Positions 34,348 through 44,974 are shown, counted from the stretch's first letter. The stretch: DNA of 64,000 nt from Fidelibacterota bacterium (GCA_018650795.1 JABIFG010000082.1:19998-83997); one strand, 5' to 3'. Numbers and translations are program-made. The notes: generated by a model from the sequence alone, not told the origin.

Positions 34348-37026
34348 TCAGTCCAGTAAAGATCTCATCACATACTGAAGGATGCCACCATGACGATAGT
34401 ATTCCAGTTCGTTGGGAGTGTCAATCCGAGTAGTCGCGGTAAATGAGAACTGACTGCCGTCTGTTCTGGTGCATTTAACTTCCAACTCTTTCCCTGGTTT
34501 AAGCCCCTCTGAGATTCCAGCGATAGAGAAGGTCTCTTCACCAGTCAATCCAAAACTGACCCGGCCCTCACCATCATTGAATTGAAGGGGTAAGACACCC
34601 ATTCCAATGAGGTTGCTGCGATGAATTCGCTCAAAACTCTCGGCAATTACAGCTTTGACACCAAGCAGGTAAGTGCCTTTGGCAGCCCAGTCCCGACTTG
34701 AACCCGTTCCATATTCTTTACCAGCAATAACTACCAGGGCAGTACCTTCAGCTTTGTATGCCATGGCTCCATCGAAAATGGTAGTTACATCACCCTCTGG
34801 CATCTTCTTGGTGAAGCCACCTTCAGTACCTGGAGCCAGTAGGTTGCGAAGACGAATATTGGCAAACGTCCCACGCATCATGACCTCATGATTACCACGT
34901 CGGCTTCCATATGAGTTGAAATCCCTCACATCAGTTCCGTTGTCGATCAGATATTTTCCTGCTGGAGTATCTGCTGTGAAAGAGCCAGCGGGTGAAATGT
35001 GATCTGTGGTGACCGAGTCACCTAAAAGAGCCAACAAGCGGGCATCTTGGATATCATCCAATTCACCAAAATCACGACTCATTCCTTCAAAGAAGGATGG
35101 TTTGCGGATGTAGGTTGAATCTGCTTCCCAGACAAAAGTATTTCCGTCAGGTGTATCCAGGTTTTGCCAGGCCGCATCACCAGCAAAGACATCAGCATAC
35201 TTAGCTTTGAATTGCTCCGGTTTCACTGCTTTCGCCACAGCATCAGCAATTTCCTGGGAGCTGGGCCAAACATCCCTAAGGAAAACATCATTCCCATTTT
35301 TATCCTGCCCCAGGGCATCATTATACATGTCGAAATCCATGGTGCCGGCCAGAGCATAAGCTACTACCAGAGGCGGTGAAGCCAGATAATTGGCTTTGAC
35401 GTGGGGACTGATGCGACCCTCAAAATTTCGGTTACCAGACAGGACTGAGGTTGCTACCAGATCTCCATCTTCAACAGCAGCTGCGATGGGTGTTGGTAGG
35501 GGACCGCTATTACCAATGCAGGTTGTACAACCGTACCCCACCAGGTTGAATTTCAATTGGTCGAGGTAGGGTGTTAAGCCAGCGGCATCAAGGTATTCAG
35601 TAACCACTTTTGACCCTGGTCCAAGGCTGGGTTTAACCCATGGTTTTATATTCAAGCCAAGTTCAACGGCCTTTTTGGCCAGCAGACCAGCCCCAATCAA
35701 AACGCTGGGGTTAGACGTGTTAGTACATGAGGTGATGGCTGCAATAACGACTGCTCCGTCCTTCATCTCAAAATCTGCGTCAGCTACGGCAGCGGTACCT
35801 TTACTGTTTCCCCGTAGAACTTCCAGATCTCTGACCCAGGTAGTTTTTGATTTGCTCAACTCGATCCGATCCTGGGGACGTTTAGGTCCAGAGATGGAGG
35901 GTACTACTGTACTCATATCCAGTGCAAGTGTGGCAGAGTAAACAGCATCTTCAACGCCGGCTTCATAGTACATGCCCTGAGCTTTGGTATAAGCTTCAAC
36001 CAACTCAACCTGTTCATCATCTCGACCAGTAAAGCGTAGGTAATTCAGGGTGGCAGCATTTACTGGGAAGTAACCCATGGTAGCGCCATACTCAGGTGCC
36101 ATGTTAGCTATAGTAGCCTGGTCTTCCAGACTGAGGTGGGCAATACCATCACCATAAAATTCTACAAATTTTCCAACCACGCCTTCTGCACGGAGCATTT
36201 CAACAACTGTCAAAACCAGATCGGTAGCCGTAGTGCCTTCGGCCATCTTTCCACTAAGCTTAAAGCCTACAACCTGGGGGATCAGCATGGAGATTGGTTG
36301 TCCCAGCATGGCGGCTTCAGCTTCAATACCACCGACACCCCAACCCATGACTCCCAGTCCATTGATCATGGTGGTGTGTGAGTCAGTACCCACTAGGGAA
36401 TCAGGATAGATTTGGATGCCATCCTCAGTCTCATTCTTGAAGACAACCTGTGCCAGGTATTCCAGGTTGATCTGGTGAATAATACCTGTATCAGGTGGAA
36501 CCACATTAAAATTCTTAAATGCACCCTGTCCCCAGCGCAAAAAGCCATAGCGCTCGCGGTTGCGTTCCATTTCAATTGAAGCATTCTCAGCAAAGGCTGA
36601 GTTTGAGCCGAACTTATCGACTTGAACCGAGTGATCAATGACCAGGTCTGCTGGTTGCAGGGGATTGATTTTCTCAGGGTTACCGCCGAGATCGGCCATG
36701 GTGTCGCGCATTACAGCCAGATCTACTACTGCAGGGACACCGGTGAAATCCTGGAGCAAAACACGACTGGGGCGAAGCTGAATTTCATGTGAAGGTTTAG
36801 CTTGTGCATCCCAGTTAAGAATTGCGGTAACATCATCTTTGCTAACTGTGACATCATCTTCAAAGCGCAGCATGTTTTCCAGCAAGACTTTATGAGCAAT
36901 GGGTAATTGTCTAAGCTCTTCATCTGCATTCAGTTTTGAGAGGGCAAAATATTCATGGTCTTTGCCATTAAGATTGAGATTTGACCGGGTCTGGAAACTG
37001 TCCAGAGATTTGGTTTTATTGGCCAT
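34348..37026 (-). CDS. acnA: Aconitate hydratase AcnA
   Basis: 892 aa, the normal AcnA/IRP-type length. The three cysteines that hold the 4Fe-4S cluster are in [11 protein letters not shown] and in [10 protein letters not shown]. Other family phrases are [19 protein letters not shown] near residue 90, [22 protein letters not shown] near 205-225 and [17 protein letters not shown] in the C-terminal swivel domain. It interconverts citrate and isocitrate in the TCA or reverse TCA cycle. CAGGAG lies ahead of the ATG. The gene is single and diverges from the DASS transporter/USP group. Together with korAB and fumarase in this window it covers three cycle steps. Confidence 0.97.
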   Translation of the reverse strand: MANKTKSLDSFQTRSNLNLNGKDHEYFALSKLNADEELRQLPIAHKVLLENMLRFEDDVTVSKDDVTAILNWDAQAKPSHEIQLRPSRVLLQDFTGVPAVVDLAVMRDTMADLGGNPEKINPLQPADLVIDHSVQVDKFGSNSAFAENASIEMERNRERYGFLRWGQGAFKNFNVVPPDTGIIHQINLEYLAQVVFKNETEDGIQIYPDSLVGTDSHTTMINGLGVMGWGVGGIEAEAAMLGQPISMLIPQVVGFKLSGKMAEGTTATDLVLTVVEMLRAEGVVGKFVEFYGDGIAHLSLEDQATIANMAPEYGATMGYFPVNAATLNYLRFTGRDDEQVELVEAYTKAQGMYYEAGVEDAVYSATLALDMSTVVPSISGPKRPQDRIELSKSKTTWVRDLEVLRGNSKGTAAVADADFEMKDGAVVIAAITSCTNTSNPSVLIGAGLLAKKAVELGLNIKPWVKPSLGPGSKVVTEYLDAAGLTPYLDQLKFNLVGYGCTTCIGNSGPLPTPIAAAVEDGDLVATSVLSGNRNFEGRISPHVKANYLASPPLVVAYALAGTMDFDMYNDALGQDKNGNDVFLRDVWPSSQEIADAVAKAVKPEQFKAKYADVFAGDAAWQNLDTPDGNTFVWEADSTYIRKPSFFEGMSRDFGELDDIQDARLLALLGDSVTTDHISPAGSFTADTPAGKYLIDNGTDVRDFNSYGSRRGNHEVMMRGTFANIRLRNLLAPGTEGGFTKKMPEGDVTTIFDGAMAYKAEGTALVVIAGKEYGTGSSRDWAAKGTYLLGVKAVIAESFERIHRSNLIGMGVLPLQFNDGEGRVSFGLTGEETFSIAGISEGLKPGKELEVKCTRTDGSQFSFTATTRIDTPNELEYYRHGGILQYVMRSLLD

Positions 37027-37282
37027 GGGAACTCCTGAAATTTATTGGGTTAATCAATGATATGTCTGTGGAAAGATTGCTATATTTAAAGATGCAAAGC
37101 ACCTTACAAACTAAGATTTTACTTACCAAAATCAATCGCCATCAGAATTGTAAGAAGAAAACTCCCTCTACCCAACTAATGAATACAGGTGTATTAAATC
37201 CTGTTATGAAAGGTTTTAAATTGACTGATTTAAGACCATATTTCAGCCTTCATGTTTGAATCTGAAAAACAGGGAAGTTAAG

Positions 37283-38683
37283 TTGACTATATATATTGAT
37301 GTATTGTTCTGGATGCGTCAGAAGCGATGGTTCCTCTTTGCCATTGCATATGGTTTGGTCATGCATTTTGTAGTGACACCCCCAACTGACCTAAATCCCG
37401 CGGCTTTTGACGCCCTCATAATTATCTCAATGGCATTAATCTTAATAGTTACCGAGCCATTACCTCTCCCGGCAATAGCCATGTTTATGCTGTTTATGCA
37501 AGTAGTTTTGGGAATTGACACAGCCAATAATGTGGCATCGTCGTTTATGAATGATGCAGTGTTCTTTATTATGGGTTCTCTCATGCTAGCAGTGGCCATT
37601 GTGAGTCAGGGGCTGGACAAACGATTGGCCCTTGGGATCATCACTTTAACGGGACACAAAACATGGCGGATTATTGCTGGATTTACCACCATCTCAGCTA
37701 TCCTGGCCTCCTTTATTGGAGAGCACACAGTCGCAGCCATGATGATGCCTGTTGGACTTACACTTGTTAGATATGCCCACAAAGATCCAAAGAAAGTAGC
37801 AGGACTCACGGCAGCCCTGCTCTTCTCTATAGCTTATGGGGCCACCATCGGATCTATTGGAACACCTTCGGGAGGTGGACGCAATGTGATCATGATGAAT
37901 TACTGGGCTGAATTTGGGGATGGATCTGTGACCTATCTGGAATGGATAAAATATGTATATCCCATGGTGTTGATCCAAATACCATTCACCGTTCTCATTT
38001 TGTTATGGACATTTAAACCGGAGCATAGCAATCTGGATTCGGCGGTTCGAAAATTGGTAATTGATGTGGCTCATGCTGGTAAGATCAAGGGACGCGAATG
38101 GCTAGCCATTTTCCTGTTTGTTTTGGTTTTTCTCGGCTGGGTCTTTCTCAGTGAGGATTTTGGATTGGGGATTATCGCTCTCCTTGGTGTTTTCCTATAT
38201 CTGGCCTTCGGACTGGTTGAATGGCAGGAGCTCAATCGGAAAACCAACTGGGGTGTCATTCTACTTTTTGGAGCTGCCATTTCCATCGGAATTCAAATGA
38301 ATGAAACCGGTGCCGCGCAATGGATAGCCCAAGTGATCATAACCAATCTGGGGAGGGTTATCGATAGCCCCGCAGTCCTCCAGGGCAGCGTTTCAGTTCT
38401 CCTGACTGGCATCATGTCAAATATATTAAGTAGTTCGGCGACAGTGGCAGTTGTGGGTCCTATAGTACTTGATCTTGGAGGAGATAAAATTCTCATCGGA
38501 TATGCCACAGCCATTGCTTCAGCCTTTGGCTATTTCACTGCAGTAGCAGCTCCAGCCTGTACCATCATCTATTCCAGTGGGCTGGTAAAATCAAAAGACT
38601 TTCTACGAGCGGGTTGGAAAATGGGGGTTTTATCCCTTGTTAGCCTACTCGGTTTATCCTTAATATGGTGGCCATTATTATGA
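37283..38683 (+). CDS. DASS/SLC13-type anion symporter, copy 1
   Basis: 466 aa from TTG 37283. This start is chosen because it aligns exactly with the ATG of the paralog at 39614 (TIYIDVLFWMRQKRW against HISADMLFWVQQKRW) and has AGGGAAG ahead. About twelve membrane helices. Conserved phrases shared with the paralog are FMNDAVFFIMGSLMLAVAIV, GATIGSIGTPSGGGRNVIMM and SSSATVAVVGP near the second ion-binding loop. The family moves sulfate, phosphate or di- and tricarboxylates with Na+. Because aconitase is the divergent neighbour, a dicarboxylate or citrate is a natural guess, but residues do not settle it. The stop overlaps the start of the universal stress protein. Confidence 0.85.
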   Translation: MTIYIDVLFWMRQKRWFLFAIAYGLVMHFVVTPPTDLNPAAFDALIIISMALILIVTEPLPLPAIAMFMLFMQVVLGIDTANNVASSFMNDAVFFIMGSLMLAVAIVSQGLDKRLALGIITLTGHKTWRIIAGFTTISAILASFIGEHTVAAMMMPVGLTLVRYAHKDPKKVAGLTAALLFSIAYGATIGSIGTPSGGGRNVIMMNYWAEFGDGSVTYLEWIKYVYPMVLIQIPFTVLILLWTFKPEHSNLDSAVRKLVIDVAHAGKIKGREWLAIFLFVLVFLGWVFLSEDFGLGIIALLGVFLYLAFGLVEWQELNRKTNWGVILLFGAAISIGIQMNETGAAQWIAQVIITNLGRVIDSPAVLQGSVSVLLTGIMSNILSSSATVAVVGPIVLDLGGDKILIGYATAIASAFGYFTAVAAPACTIIYSSGLVKSKDFLRAGWKMGVLSLVSLLGLSLIWWPLL

Positions 38684-39600
38684 CAAAAAAGAAACCCTTA
38701 TTCGATCCTAAATCACTCAAGTTTCTTACTGCAGTCAGTAGTGTAGAATATTCAAAACCAACATTGAAAATGGGTGCACTGATTGCCTCGGTCTTTGATG
38801 CCAGCCATGGTGTTGTATATGTTGGTGAGCGTGCCAGTGAGTTTCATGGCAGTTCAGTTAACCTGACTCGCACGAATCTGGACAACTGGAATATTATCCA
38901 CCCTGGTCTTGAAGTCTTGGAATGGGCATTACAAGAATTGAAGAAATTGTCGCCTGAAAACAATGAGTTGGCTAAAATTCAGTTTAACCCTGATCATGTC
39001 TATGAAGAAGATGGTCGTGTCCGAGTCATGCTGCCTGAAGAAAAAGGCTGCCGAATAGAGCTAGTTCTACGCGAAGGAGAACTGGTTGACCAATTGAGGA
39101 AGGAAATCCAACTGGAGAATTATGACCTTGCCATTATTGGTGGCAGTCAGAATAAACGACATCTTGCACATTCGCTCATCCAATACCTACCATCCTCTAT
39201 ATTTATACTTCAAAAATTTAATCCCAGGAAAAAATATAAACTATTACTTCTAGTCGATGATTCAATAGCTACAAACAAGTCCGTCGAGTGGGGAGCTTTG
39301 ATTGCCGAAAAATTGGGATGGCCTGTACGCACGCTTACGGTTTCAAAAACCAAGCGTTTTGGAGCAGGGTATCAAGGAGCCGCAGATAAGGCGAAAGCAT
39401 ATTTTGATTCCAGAGGTATAGAAGTTGAACAATTTTTCCTCACGGGTGATCCAGTAAGAACTTTTGTAGATTTTGCAGGAGACAATCATTTCGTGATCAT
39501 GGGTGCCTCTACTCTGAATCCGGTAAAGCAGCTCTTGTTTGGAAGTAAGCCTATCAAGACACTCGAACAAAGTGATGTCCCGATTCTGATCGTCCGATAG
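38680..39600 (+). CDS. Universal stress protein, tandem USP domains
   Basis: 306 aa from ATG 38680, which overlaps the transporter stop by 4 nt (ATGA); an ATG at 38665 is possible but less likely. Two USP-like halves are visible. The first (about residues 12-190) is divergent and begins LKFLTAVSSVEYSKPTLKMG. The second (about 195-306) begins YKLLLLVDDSIATNKSVEWG and ends with the nucleotide-binding type loop GASTLNPVKQLLFGSKPIKT and VPILIVR. USP domains often regulate transporters or bind ATP/AMP. Its position between two transporter paralogs, coupled by overlap to the first and 13 nt from the second, strongly suggests that it acts on them. Confidence 0.82.
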   Translation: MTKKKPLFDPKSLKFLTAVSSVEYSKPTLKMGALIASVFDASHGVVYVGERASEFHGSSVNLTRTNLDNWNIIHPGLEVLEWALQELKKLSPENNELAKIQFNPDHVYEEDGRVRVMLPEEKGCRIELVLREGELVDQLRKEIQLENYDLAIIGGSQNKRHLAHSLIQYLPSSIFILQKFNPRKKYKLLLLVDDSIATNKSVEWGALIAEKLGWPVRTLTVSKTKRFGAGYQGAADKAKAYFDSRGIEVEQFFLTGDPVRTFVDFAGDNHFVIMGASTLNPVKQLLFGSKPIKTLEQSDVPILIVR

Positions 39601-39613
39601 CTAGACTTCTCCA

Positions 39614-41017
39614 ATGCATATCTCTGCCGACATGCTATTTTGGGTCCAACAAAAACGTTGGCTCCTGGTCGCATTGGTCGTTGGAGCTATTCTCTATTTT
39701 TTTGTTCCACATCCACAATCTCTTGGCCCGGATGGTTATCACATTCTCATCATCATTTTAATGACCCTCATTCTCATTTTGAAAGAACCCATACCCCTTC
39801 CAGCCATTGCTCTCCAGTTAATATTCTGGCAGGTCATGATCGGGGGCAGTACAGCCAATGAGGTTGGTGGCTATTTTATGAATGATGCTGTTTTCTTTAT
39901 CATGGGCTCGCTCATGTTGGCTGTAGCCATTGTGAGTCAGGGTCTCGATAAACGGCTAGCTCTGGGGATTATCCATCTTACCGGCAATAAAAGCTGGCGC
40001 ATTGTTGCTGGTTTTACTGCAATCTCGGCCATTCTTTCAAGCTTTGTGGGTCCCCATATGGTGACAGCCATGATGCTTCCTGTCGCATTGACCCTGATTC
40101 GATATACCTCTGATAAAGGGCGTTCAAACACAGGACTTATTGCCGCTTTACTCTTTTCAATCGCGTACGGAGCAACCATTGGCTCCATCGGAACACCCAG
40201 TGGAGGTGGGCGCAATGTGATTATGATGAATTACTGGGCTGAATTTGGATCAGGCAGCCTAAGCTACATCGAATGGATGAAAATGGTTTACCCCATGGTG
40301 CTAATTGAAATTCCCATCACCACTTTTATTATCTTAAAGACATTTCCGCCGGAATGGCAGAATCTTGACACAGCTGTGCGACGACTTTCTGTGGAAGTTG
40401 CGCATGCCGGTAAGATGTCGGCCAAAGAGATTTTCTCACTCTTCTTGTTTGCAGGAGTTCTTTATGGCTGGATTGTGCTAAGCGAAGATTATGGACTGGG
40501 CAGTATCGCACTTATAGGAATTTTCCTCTTCATGGCATTTGGTCTGGTTTCCTGGAAGGATCTCAGTAGAGGGGTCAATTGGGGAGTGATTCTGTTGTTT
40601 GGGGCGACCATTTCCATTGGTGTCCAGATGAAAAATACTGGAGGAGCCGCCTGGCTGGCAGAGGGCAGTGTCAATCTTCTCCAGAACTTGATTCCTAATA
40701 TTGATGCATTACGTGCCGTTGTCTCTGTAGCATTGAGTGGGGTTTTATCAAATTTACTGAGTAGTTCAGCGACTGTGGCTGTGGTTGGTCCTGTTGTTCT
40801 TAACCTGGGGGGTGACCCCATCTTATTGGGACTTGCCTCAGTGATATCTTCTGCCTTTGGATATTTTACTGCGGTAGCAGCACCGGCTTGCACCATTATA
40901 TATTCCAGTGGACTGGTCAAAGCGCCTGACTTTCTCCGGGCAGGCTGGAAGATGGCCATTATGTCTGTCATTTCCCTGGCTCTAGTGGCCCTGGTTTGGT
41001 GGCCGCTTTTGCGATAG
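39614..41017 (+). CDS. DASS/SLC13-type anion symporter, copy 2
   Basis: 467 aa. Colinear over its full length with copy 1, sharing the signature loops FMNDAVFFIMGSLMLAVAIV, GTPSGGGRNVIMMNYWAEFG and SSSATVAVVGPVVLNLGG. The two differ in roughly a third or more of residues by eye, so the duplication is not recent. It starts 13 nt after the USP gene, in one operon. The substrates may differ between copies or the two may form a heterodimer, since family members are dimeric; neither can be told from sequence. A large inverted repeat made of two REP-like elements follows and may end transcription. Confidence 0.85.
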   Translation: MHISADMLFWVQQKRWLLVALVVGAILYFFVPHPQSLGPDGYHILIIILMTLILILKEPIPLPAIALQLIFWQVMIGGSTANEVGGYFMNDAVFFIMGSLMLAVAIVSQGLDKRLALGIIHLTGNKSWRIVAGFTAISAILSSFVGPHMVTAMMLPVALTLIRYTSDKGRSNTGLIAALLFSIAYGATIGSIGTPSGGGRNVIMMNYWAEFGSGSLSYIEWMKMVYPMVLIEIPITTFIILKTFPPEWQNLDTAVRRLSVEVAHAGKMSAKEIFSLFLFAGVLYGWIVLSEDYGLGSIALIGIFLFMAFGLVSWKDLSRGVNWGVILLFGATISIGVQMKNTGGAAWLAEGSVNLLQNLIPNIDALRAVVSVALSGVLSNLLSSSATVAVVGPVVLNLGGDPILLGLASVISSAFGYFTAVAAPACTIIYSSGLVKAPDFLRAGWKMAIMSVISLALVALVWWPLLR

Positions 41018-41055
41018 ACAAGCTCCCTTCAAAAACATTAAAAAAATCATTTATG

Positions 41056-41125
41056 CCATCCCGAGCGGAGTCGAGGGATACAAATTTAACTAATTACCAT
41101 GTCCCTCGACTCCGCTCGGGATGAC
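41056..41125. repeat. REP-like intergenic palindromes, copies 2 and 3, in inverted pair
   Basis: Two copies of the dispersed 26 bp element face each other. The arms 41057-41078 and 41102-41123 are perfectly complementary over 22 bp, with a loop of 23 nt. They lie 40 nt after the second transporter and 43 nt before glpD, so the pair can fold into one long hairpin that may serve as terminator. Confidence 0.8.
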
Positions 41126-41167
41126 GGCGGGGAGTTTCTAAAAACTGGTTTCGTTTATCCCATATAA

Positions 41168-42304
41168 ATGCATTATCTTTCACCTATGCAAAACTATGAT
41201 GTGATCGTGCTGGGAGCCGGTATCAATGGCTGCGGCATTGCAGAAAATCTGGCACAATCAGGTAAACAGGTGCTGCTCCTAGATAAGGAAGGTGTCGGAC
41301 AGGGAACTTCCTCAAAATCCTCAAGGCTCATTCACGGTGGACTACGCTATCTGGAAACAGGTCAAATTCACCTTGTGTATGAAGCCCTCCATGATCGCCA
41401 AAGACTCATTTCTAAATATCCAGGTCTGGTAGAGCCCAGACGATTCATTCTGCCCATTTATAAGAGTAGTCCCAGACCAGCCTGGATGATTAGAATTGGT
41501 TTATGGATGTATGATCTGCTCTCGGGCTCACGTAAAGTTGGACGTTCCCAAACAGAGGATATCTCAACATTTAAATCAAGTTTCCCGGCATTCATAGAAG
41601 ACGGTTTAACGTCGGTCCTCTCCTATGTTGATGCCAAGACCCATGATCGTGAATTGACCCGCAGAGTAGCCGATGATTTTCAGAAGCTTGGTGGGACGGT
41701 CATCGTTCATTGCGAAATTGAAAGTGTCCATTGGAATAATGAAGGATTTGAGCTGCGGTCAAGTACTGGAGATTTCTCCGCACCCGTTCTGGTTAATGCC
41801 ACCGGTCCCTGGCTCAATGAAGTGAATGAAAAATTTGATTTGCCAGCCCGCTTCCAAATCCGCAAGGTGAGCGGGATACATCTCATATTTGATGGTCTCA
41901 TGGTGCCCGAACTCATGTTTATGCAAACCAGAGAAAAACGGATATTTTTTATCATTCCAGAGCCTGAAAATGACCAGACCCTTATCGGTACAACAGAGCG
42001 GGAGGAAGACTGCAACATGGATGACCTCCATGCCCAGGAAAGTGATATTCAGTATCTATTGGATCAAGTAAATGCTTATCTCAAGCCAGATCATCAATTT
42101 CAGAGAAAAGATGTGAGAGATATCTATATCGGTGTCAGGCCACTGGTTCGCAGAAAAGGTGATGTCACTGATGTCAGTCGTGAATACAAGCTAGATTTAC
42201 ATACCCGGGGAGACACCAAATTGCTCCATATTTTTGGTGGTAAACTGACAACCTATTTATCCCTGGCTGAGAATGTGGCGAAGGTTTTGGGGGTTAGGAG
42301 TTAG
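41168..42304 (+). CDS. glpD: FAD-dependent glycerol-3-phosphate dehydrogenase (short form)
   Basis: 378 aa. The FAD-binding signature VIVLGAGINGCGIAENLA lies at residues 12-29, followed by GTSSKSSRLIHGGLRYLE, the GlpD fingerprint. Later motifs are LVNATGPWLNEV, LIGTTEREED, GVRPLVRRKG and FGGKLTTYLSLAE. The enzyme oxidises glycerol-3-phosphate to DHAP and passes electrons to the quinone pool. It is shorter than E. coli GlpD (about 500 aa) because the C-terminal helical domain is absent. The frame ends within a heptamer repeat, but the missing domain is not visible downstream, so this is probably a genuine short form. ATG 41186 is an alternative start; neither has a good Shine-Dalgarno site. 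Confidence 0.85.
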   Translation: MHYLSPMQNYDVIVLGAGINGCGIAENLAQSGKQVLLLDKEGVGQGTSSKSSRLIHGGLRYLETGQIHLVYEALHDRQRLISKYPGLVEPRRFILPIYKSSPRPAWMIRIGLWMYDLLSGSRKVGRSQTEDISTFKSSFPAFIEDGLTSVLSYVDAKTHDRELTRRVADDFQKLGGTVIVHCEIESVHWNNEGFELRSSTGDFSAPVLVNATGPWLNEVNEKFDLPARFQIRKVSGIHLIFDGLMVPELMFMQTREKRIFFIIPEPENDQTLIGTTEREEDCNMDDLHAQESDIQYLLDQVNAYLKPDHQFQRKDVRDIYIGVRPLVRRKGDVTDVSREYKLDLHTRGDTKLLHIFGGKLTTYLSLAENVAKVLGVRS

Positions 42305-42311
42305 GGGTTAG
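42291..42311 (+). repeat. Heptamer tandem repeat over the glpD stop codon
   Basis: GGGTTAG, GAGTTAG and GGGTTAG follow one another without spacing. The glpD stop TAG is inside the second unit, so a change in copy number would change or move the C-terminus by a few residues. Confidence 0.6.
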
Positions 42312-42476
42312 GCTCTTCTCTGGAGTGGAATTCACCTCACGACGACCTCAGCGTCTCTTTTTGAAAATAGGTTTAGGCTGACACAACCAATTCTAGAAAT
42401 AGAAAAATGATTTCATTCAAACATTTCCTCAGCTAATCTATTCCCATCATTAAATGAAGCTGTAAAAGGGGTGATC

Positions 42477-44837
42477 ATGACTAAGAAAATCATTGTTGGC
42501 GTTATTGTGATAATTGTTTTAGGTGTTTCCTTTCTCAATCATTATTTGAAAATTGGTATTCCAGATCATGAAGGCAGCCTTTCTGTAAAAGGACTTAACA
42601 GTGAAGTGCCCATTTTGAGAGATGTGGCAGGTATCCCTCATATTATGGCTGCAACAGAGGGGGATGCTTATTTCGCTCTGGGATATACTATGGCCCAAGA
42701 CAGACTATTCCAGATGGAATTCCTGCGTGCAGCTGGGAATGGAAGTCTCAGTGAAATTCTCGGGGAAAGCATGTTGAAGTCGGACAAGTTTTTACGCCGC
42801 ATCATGTTGAGACCAAGAAATCCCAAGGAGATATTTGATAATTACCCCCCACGAGTTAAGACCATGTTGAACGCCTTCAGAGATGGTATCAATACATTTA
42901 TTAAAGATGATCCGGACTTGCCCATCGAGTTCCGACTCCTGGGGCATGCTCCCATGTTGTGGAGTATTGCTGACATGATGGCTATCGTCAAACTCCAAAG
43001 CTGGCAACTCTCTTACAATTATGACATGGAGTTAATTTATCGTCAGCTTAATGCGAAACTCGGTGTGGAAAAAGCGGCGGAGCTATTTCCATACTATTCT
43101 CCAAAACATTTGAAGATTCTGGATGCATTTGGTAAGAGCAAACCAGGAGATGCTGAATTGATCTCCCAGGCCACTCAATTGAGGAAACTGCTGGGAACCA
43201 ATGGGGGTAGTAATAACTGGGTGGTTTCAGGAGAACGCTCTGTCTCAGGGAAACCTCTGCTGGCATCCGATCCACATCTGCATGGATCCAGACTTCCAGG
43301 ACCCTGGTATTTTGCCCATCTCAGCGCTCCAGGTCTGGATGTGGCAGGAGGCTTCTTTCCCGGTTTACCCACGGCATTGATCGGACATAACCGCAATATT
43401 GCCTGGGGTATCACCAATATGGGTCCTGATGTTCAGGATTTATTTATTGAGGAAGTCAATCCCGATGATGCGACTCAATACATGTATCAGGATGAATGGT
43501 TGAATTTTGAATTTATTCCTCAAGCTATTCGAATCAAAGACAGTAAGCAAGAAGATGGATTCAGGATTGAAGATCTTGAGATTCGTAAAACGATACATGG
43601 ACCTATAATTAAAGAGGATGATGAACTTCTGGCTTTGGCTTGGACAGGACATCAGTTCAATGGGGAGATGGAAGCATTTTACCGTCTAAATCATGCTCAG
43701 GACTGGGGCGAGTTTTCACTGGCTCTAGCCCACTTTTCCACTGCTCCACAGAATTTTGTGTATGCGGATATTGATGGGAATATTGGGTATTACGGTGCAG
43801 GTAAGGTGCCCCTCCGTAAAAATGGATCTGGTATTTTCCCAGTACCTGGTTGGACCGGTGAGTATGACTGGGATGGCTATATTCCCTTCGAGGATATGCC
43901 TCATATATATAATCCCGGGGGTGGTATGATCGTTACAGCTAATGCGGAACCCTACAGCTCGGATTACTCCTATCCCATGCCAGGAGTCTATGCACCAGAC
44001 TATCGGACTCGTCGTATCAAGGATCTTATCGAAGCTAAGGAGAAACTGAGCCTGGATGATATGGCTGAAATTCAATTCGACCGCAAATCGTATCTGGCAC
44101 CAGTCTTTCTGAAACACCTCCTACCGGTCATCCCAGAGTCCCATCAGGATATTCGGAGTCTCCTGGAAGCGTGGGACCATGAACTGGATCAAAATGGGGT
44201 GGAAGGATCTATTTATCACGAGACCATGGAGACCTTCCTCAGGTTGATCTGGGAAGATGATATGGGTCTGGAATTGGCAGAAAAATATCTGGATACATGG
44301 TACATTTCCCTGAATCGTTGGGTGAATATGTTGGAGGACAACAGCTCTCCATGGTTTGATAAAATTGATACTGAGGGGACAGAAACAAGGGATGACCTCC
44401 TCCTGGAAGCATTCACATCAGCGCTTGAGAGCCTGAAACAGAAATTTGGATCTGAAGACGTTCAGACCTGGGAATGGGGCATCATCCATAATATTGTTTT
44501 TCATCATCCTTTTGAGGCCAAAGGCGGGCTAATACAAAAGTTTTTTAACTATGGTCCTTTTCCATTTGGCGGCGATGGTGAGACAGTCAATCGCGGAACC
44601 CACAATTTTGATGCGCCTTACATGGCTGAGATGACGGCTTCTATGCGCTTGTTGGTTGATCTTTCAGATGTTACACAGAGTCGTATGGCCAATGCCTCAG
44701 GGCAGGTGGGGATGCCGCTGCACAAGCACTACACCGATCTTGTTGATATCTGGTTGGCAGGTGAATATGTAGAGATGCATTTGGATAAGGATGAATTGGG
44801 TGATGTGCAGGAGTTCCGTCTCATGCCCAAAGATTAA
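42477..44837 (+). CDS. Penicillin acylase family (Ntn-hydrolase) protein
   Basis: 786 aa from ATG 42477 with AAAAGGGG ahead of it. An N-terminal signal or anchor helix covers about residues 4-22. The alpha part has LRDVAGIPHI and ALGYTMAQDRLFQMEFLRA. The precursor is probably cut before Ser245 in NGGSNNWVV, the N-terminal nucleophile of the beta chain. Downstream are DPHLHGSRLPGPWYFAHLS, GITNMGPDVQDLFIEE and NRGTHNFDAPYMAEM, all usual family phrases. Known members hydrolyse beta-lactam side chains, N-acyl homoserine lactones or cyclic lipopeptides in the periplasm. The true substrate here is unknown. The gene is single; a strong hairpin follows. Confidence 0.93.
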   Translation: MTKKIIVGVIVIIVLGVSFLNHYLKIGIPDHEGSLSVKGLNSEVPILRDVAGIPHIMAATEGDAYFALGYTMAQDRLFQMEFLRAAGNGSLSEILGESMLKSDKFLRRIMLRPRNPKEIFDNYPPRVKTMLNAFRDGINTFIKDDPDLPIEFRLLGHAPMLWSIADMMAIVKLQSWQLSYNYDMELIYRQLNAKLGVEKAAELFPYYSPKHLKILDAFGKSKPGDAELISQATQLRKLLGTNGGSNNWVVSGERSVSGKPLLASDPHLHGSRLPGPWYFAHLSAPGLDVAGGFFPGLPTALIGHNRNIAWGITNMGPDVQDLFIEEVNPDDATQYMYQDEWLNFEFIPQAIRIKDSKQEDGFRIEDLEIRKTIHGPIIKEDDELLALAWTGHQFNGEMEAFYRLNHAQDWGEFSLALAHFSTAPQNFVYADIDGNIGYYGAGKVPLRKNGSGIFPVPGWTGEYDWDGYIPFEDMPHIYNPGGGMIVTANAEPYSSDYSYPMPGVYAPDYRTRRIKDLIEAKEKLSLDDMAEIQFDRKSYLAPVFLKHLLPVIPESHQDIRSLLEAWDHELDQNGVEGSIYHETMETFLRLIWEDDMGLELAEKYLDTWYISLNRWVNMLEDNSSPWFDKIDTEGTETRDDLLLEAFTSALESLKQKFGSEDVQTWEWGIIHNIVFHHPFEAKGGLIQKFFNYGPFPFGGDGETVNRGTHNFDAPYMAEMTASMRLLVDLSDVTQSRMANASGQVGMPLHKHYTDLVDIWLAGEYVEMHLDKDELGDVQEFRLMPKD

Positions 44838-44850
44838 TGCCTTTATGGAT

Positions 44851-44882
44851 TGCCAGGCGGGGATTTGGATCCCCGCTTGGTA
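44851..44882. terminator. Hairpin after the penicillin acylase gene
   Basis: CCAGGCGGGGAT and ATCCCCGCTTGG pair over 12 bp with one G-T pair and a TTGG loop, extended by two more pairs at the base. It lies 13 nt after the stop codon. No T-tract follows. Confidence 0.6.
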
Positions 44883-44974
44883 GTTAAACACATCTGGACC
44901 TCAATACGCCTCAATTAATTTTTATTCCACTCATCTTCTGATGGGAATTGGGTCAAATATCTCTAATTTTAATC

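Noticed and set aside
36981..37259. 92-codon plus-strand ORF overlapping the acnA start region
   Set aside because: It overlaps the well-supported acnA N-terminus, has no family features, and its composition is that of a promoter region.
37283..41017. Recent tandem duplication of the transporter gene
   Set aside because: The copies differ throughout and flank a different gene, so the duplication is old.
42477..44837. Penicillin acylase as a quorum-quenching enzyme
   Set aside because: The family is broad and no substrate-specific residue or neighbouring signal gene supports it.
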